This document shows, one piece after another, positions 26,152-33,916 of a stretch of 59,620 nucleotides of DNA; positions within the stretch are counted from its first letter, which is position 1, and each line of letters opens with the position of its first letter. The stretch spans positions 278,878 to 338,497 of the forward strand of contig NZ_JTIY01000001.1 of the NCBI RefSeq assembly GCF_000818175.1. The letters run 5' to 3'. The notes under the pieces are model-generated. The model was given only the letters and a program-made list of their open reading frames with translations, did not search any database and was not told where the DNA came from. The stretch is from Streptomyces sp. AcH 505. GTDB lineage: Bacteria; Actinomycetota; Actinomycetes; Streptomycetales; Streptomycetaceae. A program made the position numbers and the translations under genes.

Positions 26152-26459
26152 ACGCCTACGAGCGGATCTACGCGGCTCTGGTCCAGGGCGGCATGGCTCC
26201 TGTTGTCGCCGCGCTGGAGCTCGCCGAGCTGCGGCAGGAGACCGGCGCGGAGCTCAGCACCAGCCTCTGCGAGCACGCCGAGAGGGAGTACGGCGTCGTC
26301 GAGGACGAGCGGGTCAGGGGCTTCACCGGCAACGACCGCCGGCAGAAGACCAGGCTCGGCGCCTGGCGCCTGGCCGCCACCAAGATCACGAACCTCACCG
26401 CCATCCCCACCGGCCGCCACAACATCCCCGGCCAGCGCGACAACGGGAGCACCGCATGA
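26148..26459 (+). CDS. Hypothetical protein upstream of the Sak4-like ATPase
   Basis: 103 aa, helical N-terminus (MNAYERIYAALVQGG) and a basic, loop-rich C-terminus (RRQKTRLGAWRLAATKITN). The GTG start and the end both overlap neighbours by four bases. Its tight link with the recombinase gene suggests a role in the same pathway, but this is inference only. Confidence 0.6.
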   Translation: MNAYERIYAALVQGGMAPVVAALELAELRQETGAELSTSLCEHAEREYGVVEDERVRGFTGNDRRQKTRLGAWRLAATKITNLTAIPTGRHNIPGQRDNGSTA

Positions 26460-27934
26460 CGTTCACCTTCACCCCAGCAACCCGGGAAACGGCCAAGGCG
26501 CGTGTCGGATTCCAGGGCCCTGGCGGATCGGGCAAGACGAAGAGCGCCCTGCGCGTGGCCGAAAGGCTCGCCGACGGCGGCCTCATCGGGGTCATCGACA
26601 CCGAGCGCAGGAGCGCCCTCAAGTACGCACCGGTCCCTGGCCGACCCGACCTCGGAGGTCATGTCTTCCAGCACATGCCGATGAGCGTGTGCAGCCCGGA
26701 GAACTTCCTCGCCGCGGTCGCGGCCGCTGTGAAAGCACAGATCGTCGTACTTGTCGTCGACAGCTGGTCGCACTACTGGGCTGGCAAGGGCGGCCTGCTC
26801 GCCCGTGTGGACCAGGAGTCCAAGAAGCCCGGTCACTATGGCGGTTCCTACACGGCCTGGGCGCCGGTCAACGACCTCGAACAGGACATGCTCGACGCGC
26901 TCCTCGAGTTCCCCGGTCACGTCATCGTGACGATGCGCACCAAGAACGACTACGAGATGGCGGGCAAGACCGTCACCAAGGTCGGTGTGAAGACGATCCA
27001 GCGAGAGGGCGCCGAGTACGAGTTCGACGTCATCGTCGACATGGTCAAGGGCACCGGCACCGTCACCAAGACCCGATACGACGCTCTCGATGACCTCTCA
27101 GTCCATCACCCGGGCCCGGTCTTCGCAGAGACGATCCTGGAGCAGCTTGGCCAGGGTGTTGACCCGGCGGCGCTCATCATCGACGGTATCGCCGACGCGG
27201 ACCTGGATCTCGACGGCATCCTTCAGCTTCAGAGCGACGCGGCCCGCCGGCAGCTCATGCAGAACGGGCTGCTTCACCCGGGCACTGGCACACCGACGAC
27301 GATCGCGGCTCTCCTCCAGGAGCGGCTGGGCGAGATCGTCTCCCGGCTCCTGTCCGACGACTTCCTGACGTACGAAGGTGCGCTGGACCTGTACAAGCGG
27401 GCCGAGTGGGGCCGGTGGCTGGCCGTTCCCTATGTCCCCGAGACCGGTCCGGATATGCCGGAGTCAGCTCCCACGACCCTCGGCGAGCTCATCAAGGCCC
27501 GGGGTGTCGCGCTCAAGCCCGCTGCCACGGCTCCCAAGCCCTCGACGCCCGAGCAGGCTGGCCCCGCTCCGTACTCGATGTCCGACGCCGCCGCCGCCGC
27601 TGGGGCCCTGGACGCCACCCCCCAGGAAGCGGGCTCGGGCCAGGATCCGACCCCGGCCGCTGGCGACCATGCGAGCGCGCCGCAGATGCGGAAGATCTTC
27701 GCCTCCTTCAAGGAGCTCGGGATCGCCGACGACCGCGAGCGGCGCCTCAAGGCGATCGGCCTGATCATCGGCCGCCAGATCGGCAGCCAGAACGAGCTCA
27801 CCTTCGGCGAGGCGTCCTTGGTCGTCGAGGCCGTCCTCGAGTTCGAGGGCCAGGACGACGGCCCCGAGTGCTTCAAGGCGTTCCTCAACGACCTGTTGGC
27901 GAAGACCCAGGCACGAGAGCCCGCCACCGTCTGA
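26456..27934 (+). CDS. Sak4-like phage ATPase (RecA/Rad51-type single-strand annealing protein)
   Basis: 492 aa. The N-terminal AAA core carries Walker A GPGGSGKT (residues 21-28), a hydrophobic strand with Asp (VVLVVDSWSH, about 95-104) and the AWAPVNDLEQDML region typical of phage AAA ATPases of the Sak4 group. An Ala/Pro-rich linker (about 350-405) leads to a small helical C-terminal domain (QMRKIFASFKELGI). These proteins bind single-stranded DNA and, with SSB, mediate annealing in phage recombination. An SSB gene lies further along the same operon. Confidence 0.78.
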   Translation: MTFTFTPATRETAKARVGFQGPGGSGKTKSALRVAERLADGGLIGVIDTERRSALKYAPVPGRPDLGGHVFQHMPMSVCSPENFLAAVAAAVKAQIVVLVVDSWSHYWAGKGGLLARVDQESKKPGHYGGSYTAWAPVNDLEQDMLDALLEFPGHVIVTMRTKNDYEMAGKTVTKVGVKTIQREGAEYEFDVIVDMVKGTGTVTKTRYDALDDLSVHHPGPVFAETILEQLGQGVDPAALIIDGIADADLDLDGILQLQSDAARRQLMQNGLLHPGTGTPTTIAALLQERLGEIVSRLLSDDFLTYEGALDLYKRAEWGRWLAVPYVPETGPDMPESAPTTLGELIKARGVALKPAATAPKPSTPEQAGPAPYSMSDAAAAAGALDATPQEAGSGQDPTPAAGDHASAPQMRKIFASFKELGIADDRERRLKAIGLIIGRQIGSQNELTFGEASLVVEAVLEFEGQDDGPECFKAFLNDLLAKTQAREPATV

Positions 27935-27948
27935 CCGTCCACCACCGC

Positions 27949-27977
27949 GGGGACCGGCCGCACGCCGGCTGGTCCCC
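27949..27977 (+). terminator. Hairpin between the Sak4-like and helicase genes
   Basis: GGGGACC (27949-27955) pairs with GGTCCCC (27971-27977); the interior can pair further. It lies in one of the few real gaps of the operon and may be a partial terminator or RNA-stability element. Confidence 0.4.
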
Positions 27978-28005
27978 CCACCACCCAGAGAGGAGGAGCA
28001 CCCCA

Positions 28006-29481
28006 GTGGTGGACCCAACACCTGAGCAACGCGACGCGATCGCGACGTACGGCGACGGCATCGACTGCGTTATCCAGGCCGGCGCCGGATGCGGCAAGTC
28101 GTCGACGCTGAAAATGATCGCGGCGAGCGACCGGCGCCGACGGATGACGTACGTCGCCTACAACAAGTCGATCGCGTCCGACGCGAAGAAGTCCTTCCCG
28201 CGCAACGTCCGTGCCTCCACCGGCCACGGGCTCGCCTTCGCCCCCGAGTACTTGCCGCGGCTCCACCGGCCGAGGCAGACCGCACACCAAGCCGCGGAAG
28301 CGATCGATGTCCGGAAGATCCTCAGCATCATCGGGCAGACCCCGGCCATCCCGACCGACCTCGGTCAGCCGAAGGCGATGACCGGCAAGCTGATCATGCG
28401 CGTCGCGCTCGACACCATCGAGCGCTGGTGCCACAGCAGCGACCCCGAGATCCGCGCCTGGCACGTCCCGCAATACGACGGCCTCACCAGCGAGGAACCG
28501 CGCAACGCGCTCCTCGGCCTAGCCCTGCCCGTCGCCCTGGCCGCGTGGGCGGACCTGTCCGACGAGGACGGCGTCCTCAAGATGTCGCACGACCACTACC
28601 TGAAGCTCTGGGCGCTCGCGGGGCCGAAGCTCGCTACGGACGTCGTGCTCCTCGATGAGGCCCAGGACACCAACGACGTTCTCAGCGCTGTTCTCCTTGA
28701 CCAGGTCAACGCACAGCGGATTGCAGTCGGAGACTCGGCACAGGCCATCTACGGCTGGCGTGGTGCGAAAGACGCGCTCGACCGGTTCGTCCGCGAGCTC
28801 GGCGCTCCTGAGCTCACGCTGTCCCAGTCGTTCAGATTCGGGCCGGCCATCGCCGACGTCGCCAACCTCTGGCTGGGCAAGATTGGCGCACCGCTCCGGC
28901 TGACCGGCTACGACCGCTGCGAGTCGACTGTCGGTGCCGTCTACGAGCCGGACGCGATCCTCTGCCGAACCAACTCAGGCGCGATGGGCATCGTCATGGA
29001 AGGTCTGGCCGCCGGCCGAGAGGTGGCGCTGGTCGGCGGCGGTGGAGACGTCAGGCGCATCGCGTGGGCGGCCGAAGCCCTCCAGGCCGGGCAGCCCACC
29101 GACCACCCCGAACTCCTCGGATTCCCAAGCTGGGAAGCCGTGCGCGAGTACGCGGCCGAAGAAGACGGCTCCCTCGAAGTGCTGGTCAAGCTGATCGACG
29201 AGCACGGCACGGACGCGATCCTGGCAGCTGCCGACGCGCTCGCGACGGAGGCCCGCGCCGACCTGGTGGTATCGACGGCTCACCGCGCGAAGGGTCGCGA
29301 GTGGAATCGCGTACGGATCCACAGCGACTTCCGACCGCCGACGCCCGACCCCAAGACCGGCAACGTCGTCCTCTCCCGCGAGGAGGGCCGCCTGGCGTAC
29401 GTCGCGGTCACCCGCGCCCGGCAGTCCCTCGACTGCGAGGCGCTGGCGTGGGTGCACACCGTGACGGCGGTTGCCTCATGA
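28006..29481 (+). CDS. UvrD/Rep-like superfamily 1 DNA helicase
   Basis: 491 aa. Motifs in order: Q-motif TPEQRDAI, Walker A AGAGCGKS (about residues 25-32), Walker B VVLLDEAQDTN (about 210), motif III GDSAQAIYGWRGA, motif IV SQSFRFG, motif V STAHRAKGREW and motif VI VAVTRARQ. All catalytic residues are present although the protein is shorter than host UvrD. GTG 28006 has GGAGGAG upstream; GTG 28009 is an alternative. It probably serves replication or recombination with the Sak4-like protein. Confidence 0.87.
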   Translation: MVDPTPEQRDAIATYGDGIDCVIQAGAGCGKSSTLKMIAASDRRRRMTYVAYNKSIASDAKKSFPRNVRASTGHGLAFAPEYLPRLHRPRQTAHQAAEAIDVRKILSIIGQTPAIPTDLGQPKAMTGKLIMRVALDTIERWCHSSDPEIRAWHVPQYDGLTSEEPRNALLGLALPVALAAWADLSDEDGVLKMSHDHYLKLWALAGPKLATDVVLLDEAQDTNDVLSAVLLDQVNAQRIAVGDSAQAIYGWRGAKDALDRFVRELGAPELTLSQSFRFGPAIADVANLWLGKIGAPLRLTGYDRCESTVGAVYEPDAILCRTNSGAMGIVMEGLAAGREVALVGGGGDVRRIAWAAEALQAGQPTDHPELLGFPSWEAVREYAAEEDGSLEVLVKLIDEHGTDAILAAADALATEARADLVVSTAHRAKGREWNRVRIHSDFRPPTPDPKTGNVVLSREEGRLAYVAVTRARQSLDCEALAWVHTVTAVAS

Positions 29482-29771
29482 ACCTCCTCACACAGCTGGA
29501 GTGCTTCCTGTACGGCGGCGTCGTGGTCTGGGTCGGCACGGTCGTGGTCATCGTCGCCTGCTTCGCCGCTGCCGCTCGCTGTGACGAGCCGGCAGACGAC
29601 GAGGACACCGACCGTCCGGCCCTGTTCACCGAGGAGCACCTGGCGACCTTCGAGCGGATGCGGGCGGCCATCGAAACAGCCGACCGGCAGACCGCCCCCG
29701 GCCTGGCCTCCGCTGACCTCATCGACTGCTTCTGGATCTGGCCCGAGGCCGGAGAGGACGGCACGTCGTGA
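29478..29771 (+). CDS. Small membrane protein
   Basis: 97 aa with one strong membrane helix near the N-terminus (about residues 12-34, GGVVVWVGTVVVIVACFAAA) and an acidic cytoplasmic tail ending WIWPEAGEDGTS. ATGA overlap with the helicase gene and GTGA overlap with the WhiB gene. Function unknown. Confidence 0.65.
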   Translation: MNLLTQLECFLYGGVVVWVGTVVVIVACFAAAARCDEPADDEDTDRPALFTEEHLATFERMRAAIETADRQTAPGLASADLIDCFWIWPEAGEDGTS

Positions 29772-30058
29772 GCGACACCACCAGCTGGCAACGACTCTCC
29801 GGATGCACCGGCCACGACCCCGAGATGTGGTTCCAGGAGCGCAAGAAGAGCGCCGTCGCGAAGGCCACCACCCGGATCGCGAAGGCGATCTGCGGGGCGT
29901 GCCTGGTCCGCGACGACTGTCTCGCAGAGGCGCAGCGCGTCGAGGGCGTGACGAGCCCGGACAGGCGCCACGGCATCCGGGGCGGCCTGACCGGCACCCA
30001 GCGGCACAGTCTCGTCCGCCCACGCCGCGAGAAGGCCAGCACCGAAGCGGCCCCCTGA
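29768..30058 (+). CDS. WhiB-family iron-sulfur transcription factor
   Basis: 96 aa. Four cysteines at residues 13, 42, 45 and 51 (CX28CX2CX5C) fit the [4Fe-4S] ligand set, and HGIRGGLTG matches the WhiB turn, with Arg in place of the usual Trp. WhiB proteins bind region 4 of the principal sigma factor. Mobile elements of actinobacteria often carry them to redirect host transcription. GTG 29768 overlaps the preceding stop. Confidence 0.88.
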   Translation: MSDTTSWQRLSGCTGHDPEMWFQERKKSAVAKATTRIAKAICGACLVRDDCLAEAQRVEGVTSPDRRHGIRGGLTGTQRHSLVRPRREKASTEAAP

Positions 30059-30061
30059 CCT

Positions 30062-30096
30062 GGTGCGCGGCCCCGGTGTCCCCGCGGCCGCGCACC
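30062..30096 (+). terminator. Perfect 11-bp hairpin after the WhiB gene
   Basis: GGTGCGCGGCC (30062-30072) and GGCCGCGCACC (30086-30096) with a 13-base loop, three bases after the WhiB stop. Probably a terminator or processing site within the operon. Confidence 0.65.
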
Positions 30097-30130
30097 ACTC
30101 CCCCACCCACCCCGACAACCGGAGGACCGC

Positions 30131-30415
30131 ATGGCCTGCCAGCACTGGATCGGCGTCGAACGCCGGTACTGCCTGTCGTCCGCCGCCGTCCGTCCGTACC
30201 TGATCGGGCTCCGGTGTCCGCTCCACACGCCATCGGCCCTGCTGGGCCGTCCCGAGCCGCCGACCGGTCCGGGATGGCCGGCGGCCGCCTGGTCCACACC
30301 GTCGCCTCAGTCAGCGTCGGCCGTATTCGACAACCGCGCGATCGCGTCCGGCAAGCGCCGCGCCCCAACGCGCACCTACCGAGCGGCCCAGGCCGCCGTC
30401 GCCAACCACCGCTGA
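30131..30415 (+). CDS. Hypothetical small Cys-containing protein
   Basis: 94 aa. The N-terminus MACQHWIGVERRYC ... GLRCPLHTP holds three Cys and two His that could bind zinc. The rest is Pro/Ala-rich and basic. ATG 30131 has GGAGGA upstream. No family recognised. Confidence 0.55.
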   Translation: MACQHWIGVERRYCLSSAAVRPYLIGLRCPLHTPSALLGRPEPPTGPGWPAAAWSTPSPQSASAVFDNRAIASGKRRAPTRTYRAAQAAVANHR

Positions 30416-30420
30416 CGCAG

Positions 30421-30444
30421 ATGGAGATGGAGATGGAGATGGAG
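30421..30444 (+). repeat. Hexanucleotide repeat (ATGGAG)4 at a translation start
   Basis: Four exact copies of ATGGAG. Each copy holds an in-frame ATG and a GGAG ribosome-site core, directly ahead of the ATG at 30451. Confidence 0.85.
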
Positions 30445-30450
30445 ATCTAC

Positions 30451-30723
30451 ATGAGGTACCTGAAGACAGCAATCCAAAGCCTCACCGCCGGAGCCCTGTC
30501 AGCTCTGGTCGTCAATGCCGCATGGCTGCTCGTGACCGGCGGACTGCCGTCGCTCCAGACCGCACTCATAACTGGCCAGATGGTCACCACCCTCTGGGCC
30601 CTCGTGCAAGCCGCCCGATTCCAGAAGAAGTGGCAGGGCGTCCTGGCCAGCTATGCGAGGCCGGCCTTCGGCGAAGGCATCGACACGCCGCACCGTCCCC
30701 CGGCCGAACCCGAAGACGCCTGA
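30451..30723 (+). CDS. Small two-helix membrane protein
   Basis: 90 aa from ATG 30451; starts inside the repeat would add a Met-Glu run. Two hydrophobic helices (about residues 8-30 and 38-58) are followed by a basic and then Pro-rich tail. GGAGAT of the repeat stands at good distance from 30451. It resembles small holin- or Spd-sized proteins in size only; no function assigned. Confidence 0.6.
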   Translation: MRYLKTAIQSLTAGALSALVVNAAWLLVTGGLPSLQTALITGQMVTTLWALVQAARFQKKWQGVLASYARPAFGEGIDTPHRPPAEPEDA

Positions 30724-30760
30724 ACACCTCAGCCACCCAACCCACCGGAGAACGGAACAC

Positions 30761-31204
30761 ATGACCACCACCATCAGGGTCCATCCGAAGTTGACCCACG
30801 CGGAGTTCCTGGCCGACGCACGCGACAGGTTCGGGGACAACCCGGCCGACTGGGCCTTCAAGTGCCCCAACTGCGGGGACGTCGCCACGGGGCGCGACTT
30901 CCGCAAGGCCCTCTCTGCGCATCCCCGCGAGCGCAAGGGCCAGGCTGTCGTCGCATCGGATGTCATGGGCCAGGAGTGCATCGGCCGGACCTTGGGCGTG
31001 GACAGCGAGCGCGGCTGCAACTGGGCGGCGTACGGGCTGCTTCCGGGTCCCTGCGAGGTGGTGATGCCCGACGGCCAGTCCTCCTGGACCTTCGAGCTTG
31101 CTCCCGCGCCGGTCTCGGAGACTGCTTCGGAGGCCGCGCCTGAGGATGCTACCGAGGCTGCCGCCCCTGCTGGCGACACCGAGGCGGTCAGCCCGTGCCC
31201 GTGA
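30761..31204 (+). CDS. VVA0879-like zinc-binding phage protein
   Basis: 147 aa. The core holds CPNCGDVATGRDFRKA (about residues 35-50), ECIGRTLG and RGCNWAAYGL, giving four Cys likely to bind one zinc. This is the pattern I know as the VVA0879 family of phage and Streptomyces-element proteins (from memory). An Ala/Glu/Thr-rich tail follows. ATG 30761 has GGAG upstream. Role unknown. Confidence 0.7.
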   Translation: MTTTIRVHPKLTHAEFLADARDRFGDNPADWAFKCPNCGDVATGRDFRKALSAHPRERKGQAVVASDVMGQECIGRTLGVDSERGCNWAAYGLLPGPCEVVMPDGQSSWTFELAPAPVSETASEAAPEDATEAAAPAGDTEAVSPCP

Positions 31205-31848
31205 ACCTGCCGCCCGCACCGCCGCGGATCGCTCGGCTCCCGCTGAACCCAGCTGGGTACCCGATCCCCTGGTTCGTCGCCGTGGTCGACGGCGTACCCG
31301 ACTTCCGTGTCGCGGACACCGACCGATACGAGGAGGCGCTTCAGTTCGGTCTGTGCTGGATGTGCGGCCGCCCCCTCGGCAGCTTCCGGGCGTTCGTCCT
31401 CGGCCCGATGTGCGCGGTCAACCGGGTCGCACCGGAGCCGCCGTCGCACCGCGACTGCGCCACCTACGCTGCGTGCGCCTGCCCGTTCCTCACCCGCCCG
31501 GACATGACGCGGCGCACCAGCGGGCTTCCCGAGGACCTGGTCCAGCCGGGCGGCGTCATGATCCGCCGCAACCCGGGCGTGACTCTGGTCTGGGTCACTC
31601 GCCGCCCGCAGTTCCGGTACGGCGAGGGGCTCTTCGACATCGGCCAGCCGATCGAGCACCAGTGGTACGCGGAGGGCCGCCGGGCGACCCGTGCGGAGGT
31701 CTGGGCGTCCATCGAATCCGGCCTGACGCTCCTCCGGGAATCGGCGGCCGACGACGAAGATCCGGCCGCGTCGCTCCTCGACATCGAGCGGCACCTGGCG
31801 GCCGCCATGCCGCTCCTGCCGGCGGAACCCGCGGGAGGGCCTGCATGA
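31201..31848 (+). CDS. Phage-type hypothetical protein with Cys cluster
   Basis: 215 aa. A Pro-rich start is followed by WFVAVVDGVPDFRVAD and a cluster CWMCGRPLG ... CAVNRV ... HRDCATYAACACPF (about residues 58-99) with up to six Cys, probably a zinc site, and then a region with VTLVWVTR. Similar proteins occur in Streptomyces phages. GTG 31201 overlaps the preceding stop. Function unknown. Confidence 0.65.
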   Translation: MNLPPAPPRIARLPLNPAGYPIPWFVAVVDGVPDFRVADTDRYEEALQFGLCWMCGRPLGSFRAFVLGPMCAVNRVAPEPPSHRDCATYAACACPFLTRPDMTRRTSGLPEDLVQPGGVMIRRNPGVTLVWVTRRPQFRYGEGLFDIGQPIEHQWYAEGRRATRAEVWASIESGLTLLRESAADDEDPAASLLDIERHLAAAMPLLPAEPAGGPA

Positions 31849-31856
31849 GGGGCTGG

Positions 31857-32081
31857 TCAGTCCTGCGGAGCGGGTGGCTCGGCTCGCAGGCGCTCGATGC
31901 CCAAGGCCTCGAGGGCGCGCTCGTAGAAGTCGACGGACACGACGACGGCGACTTCCCGCTTGCGGTTGATCAGCACGGTGGGCTCCCCGGCGAGGCGGGC
32001 GCGTGCGATCACCTCGCCGAAGACATTGCGCGCTTGGGCGATCTGCATCGGGTGCTCGGTCATGGGGGGGCCACTGCTCAT
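31857..32081 (-). CDS. Phd/YefM-type antitoxin, orphan
   Basis: 74 aa from ATG 32081 (68 aa from ATG 32063). The fold signature is clear: MQIAQARNVFGEVIARARLAG, then PTVLINRKREVAVVVSVDFYE. Phd/YefM proteins bind their own promoter and neutralise a Doc, RelE or YoeB toxin. No toxin gene is adjacent on either side: the next gene on the left is a plus-strand phage gene, on the right the replication initiator. No clear ribosome site, so the start is uncertain. It is the only minus-strand gene inside the long rightward operon. Confidence 0.78.
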   Translation of the reverse strand: MSSGPPMTEHPMQIAQARNVFGEVIARARLAGEPTVLINRKREVAVVVSVDFYERALEALGIERLRAEPPAPQD

Positions 32082-32115
32082 GGGCACACGATATCGGCTG
32101 CACATCTTGCACGTC

Positions 32116-32144
32116 ATGACTAAGTTAGCCGTCTTAGCTATTAG
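32116..32144 (+). promoter_or_regulatory. Candidate promoter of the replication module
   Basis: ATGACT (32116-32121) and TATTAG (32139-32144) are 17 bases apart in an AT-rich stretch with CTAAG/CTTAG repeats. The region lies between the divergent antitoxin gene and the initiator gene, so the antitoxin could act here. Confidence 0.4.
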
Positions 32145-32222
32145 AGTGATGCGCGTGACAACCCGCGACGGTCCACTCCGCATGGCTTGAGCTGCCAGAA
32201 CGCACGAACCGAGAGAAGACTG

Positions 32223-33227
32223 ATGGCCTGGGTCCGCTTGTCCGACGACTTCTACGACCACCCGAAGTTCGAGCGGGTTGGTGCGCTAGGGGTCGCTTTG
32301 TGGGCTGAGGGGCTGGCCTGGTCCAACCGCAACCTCACGGACGGGCGCATCCCCCGGAACGTCGCCCGCCGGCTGATCGACTTCGAAGAGGTCATCGAGA
32401 CCGTCCTCGGCTCCTTCGGCGACGCGGCCAGTAACGCCGTTACTCACGACGTCACTAATTCCGGTGCTGATCCTGAGAATTACGCGGTCGCTGCCTCAAC
32501 CCTCAGGCAGAACACGATTGTCGGACTGATCACCGCCGAACTGTGGGTCGCCACCCCCGGCGGCTACCTCATCCACCACTACCTCGAATACCAGAAATCA
32601 GCAGACCAGATCCACGCCGAACGAGACAAGAACGCTGCACGTCAGAGGGCCTTTAAGGACCGCAAGAAGCAGGCGGCGTCCCCCGGCAACGGATCAAGTA
32701 ACGGACCCAGTAACGGCGTTACCGACCCACCAAGTAACCCCCCAGGTAACGCCGTTACTGACGACGACACTCACAGCCCGGTAACGGACGCTCCCAACCC
32801 CAACCCCAATACCTCCTTCTCTAAAGAGAAGGAGGGAGATAGTCCGGGATCCGAGATCCCCGACGAGCCCTCCGACCGGGACGACGTCGAGGAGGTCTGC
32901 CTCGCACTCGCCGACGCCATCCAGGCCAACGGCAGCAAACGCCCCAAGATCACCACCACGTGGCGCCGCGAGGCTCGCCTGCTCATCGACAAAGACCGCC
33001 GTACGCAGGAGCAGGTGCTCGCCGCCATCGCCTGGTCGCAGGCCGACACGTTCTGGCGCGGCAACGTCCTCTCGATGCCGAAGCTGCGCGAGAAGTACGA
33101 CCAGCTGCGCCTCGCCGCCCTGCGCGAGCAGGAACAACGCGCGGCCAGCACGACGCCCGGCCAACCCAGCGAGGACCTCTTCGACCGGGCCCTGGCCCGC
33201 GCGCAGGAAAAGGAGCAGGAGCAGTGA
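32223..33227 (+). CDS. Phage-type replication initiator (winged-helix replisome organiser)
   Basis: 334 aa. The N-terminal domain (about residues 1-135), starting MAWVRLSDDFYDHPKFE, resembles winged-helix initiators of phages. A low-complexity Asn/Pro/Ser/Thr linker (about 155-210) and a C-terminal helical domain (about 220-334, DDVEEVCLALADAIQANG ... FWRGNVLSMPKLREKYDQL) follow, the latter like DnaD/DnaT-type C-terminal domains. The linker DNA carries the GTAACG repeats and a long palindrome, the layout of lambda gene O. The next gene may be its helicase loader. Confidence 0.72.
   Translation: MAWVRLSDDFYDHPKFERVGALGVALWAEGLAWSNRNLTDGRIPRNVARRLIDFEEVIETVLGSFGDAASNAVTHDVTNSGADPENYAVAASTLRQNTIVGLITAELWVATPGGYLIHHYLEYQKSADQIHAERDKNAARQRAFKDRKKQAASPGNGSSNGPSNGVTDPPSNPPGNAVTDDDTHSPVTDAPNPNPNTSFSKEKEGDSPGSEIPDEPSDRDDVEEVCLALADAIQANGSKRPKITTTWRREARLLIDKDRRTQEQVLAAIAWSQADTFWRGNVLSMPKLREKYDQLRLAALREQEQRAASTTPGQPSEDLFDRALARAQEKEQEQ
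32430..32444. repeat. Outlying iteron palindrome AGTAACG-C-CGTTACT
   Basis: A perfect 7-bp inverted repeat around one C within the initiator gene. It has the same GTAACG unit as the cluster 250 bases downstream. Confidence 0.7.
32697..32786. repeat. Cluster of GTAACG iterons (candidate replication origin)
   Basis: The unit (A/G)GTAAC(G/C) starts at 32697, 32709, 32733, 32745 and 32780; the first four steps are 12, 24 and 12 bases. The copies at 32709 and 32745 continue into the inverted half CGTTAC(C/T). The cluster lies in the part of the initiator gene that codes for a low-complexity linker. Confidence 0.7.
32812..32835. repeat. 11-bp perfect palindrome beside the iterons
   Basis: CCTCCTTCTCT (32812-32822) and its exact complement AGAGAAGGAGG (32825-32835) around AA. 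It is purine/pyrimidine-segregated and can extrude as a hairpin; it lies 26 bases after the last iteron. Confidence 0.75.
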
Positions 33228-33916
33228 CGCCCACGGAAGCAGTAATGATCGCGAAATACGTCGCGAGCCTCTGCCCCCAGCAGCGGTTCAACGAGCACAC
33301 CCCGGACGTCTGGGGCGACGTCCTCAGCCCGTACGACGTGAACGAGGCCCGTACCGCCGTCGTCACCGTGGCTGCCCGCCAGCCCTTCATCAGCCCCGCC
33401 GAGATCATCACGGAGATCAAGGCACGGCGCGAGGAACGCATCGCGCTCGCTCACGCCGTGTACGACGGGAACCCCGACGAAACGGGCGTCGAGTCCGCCC
33501 AGGCAGTACGCGCACTGTTCCGTGCGGCTGCTGATGGCCGTATTGAGCAGCGCTCGATCACCGCCGGACTCGGCAAGGGGCCCGACGCGCCGCCCGCGCT
33601 TCCCTCCGGCCGCGTCAAGGCCATCCTGAGCGCCGCCGCCAAGGAACCGCCCAGGACGCGCGAGGGCGTGGTCAACGTCCGCGGCACCAGCTGCCAGCGC
33701 TGCGGAGCGCGGCCCGGCGCGAGTTGCACCAGCGGCGATCGCCGCATGGCCGACGCCCACCCCATCCGCCTCGAAGACGCCAAGCGCGCCGCAGCCGGCC
33801 TCCCCCCAGTCGACCCGGCGGTCGAGGAGCGCGAGATCGCACGCCGCATCGCCGCCTCCGCCGCCCGCGCCGCCGCCGACACCACCCACACACCCGACTG
33901 CAAGGACGCCACCTGA
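33224..33916 (+). CDS. Probable helicase-loader-like protein with C-terminal zinc module
   Basis: 230 aa. The N-terminal part (MTPTEAVMIAKYVASLCPQQ, then PDVWGDVLSPYDVNEARTAV and PFISPAEIITEI) has the size and pattern of phage DnaB-loader N-terminal domains. The C-terminal part has CQRCGARPGASC (about residues 150-161) and HPIRLEDAKRA, a zinc module repeated in a gene nearby. GTG 33224 overlaps the initiator stop by four bases and AGGAGCAGGAG lies upstream. Coupling to the initiator supports the loader idea; sequence evidence alone is moderate. Confidence 0.6.
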   Translation: MTPTEAVMIAKYVASLCPQQRFNEHTPDVWGDVLSPYDVNEARTAVVTVAARQPFISPAEIITEIKARREERIALAHAVYDGNPDETGVESAQAVRALFRAAADGRIEQRSITAGLGKGPDAPPALPSGRVKAILSAAAKEPPRTREGVVNVRGTSCQRCGARPGASCTSGDRRMADAHPIRLEDAKRAAAGLPPVDPAVEEREIARRIAASAARAAADTTHTPDCKDAT

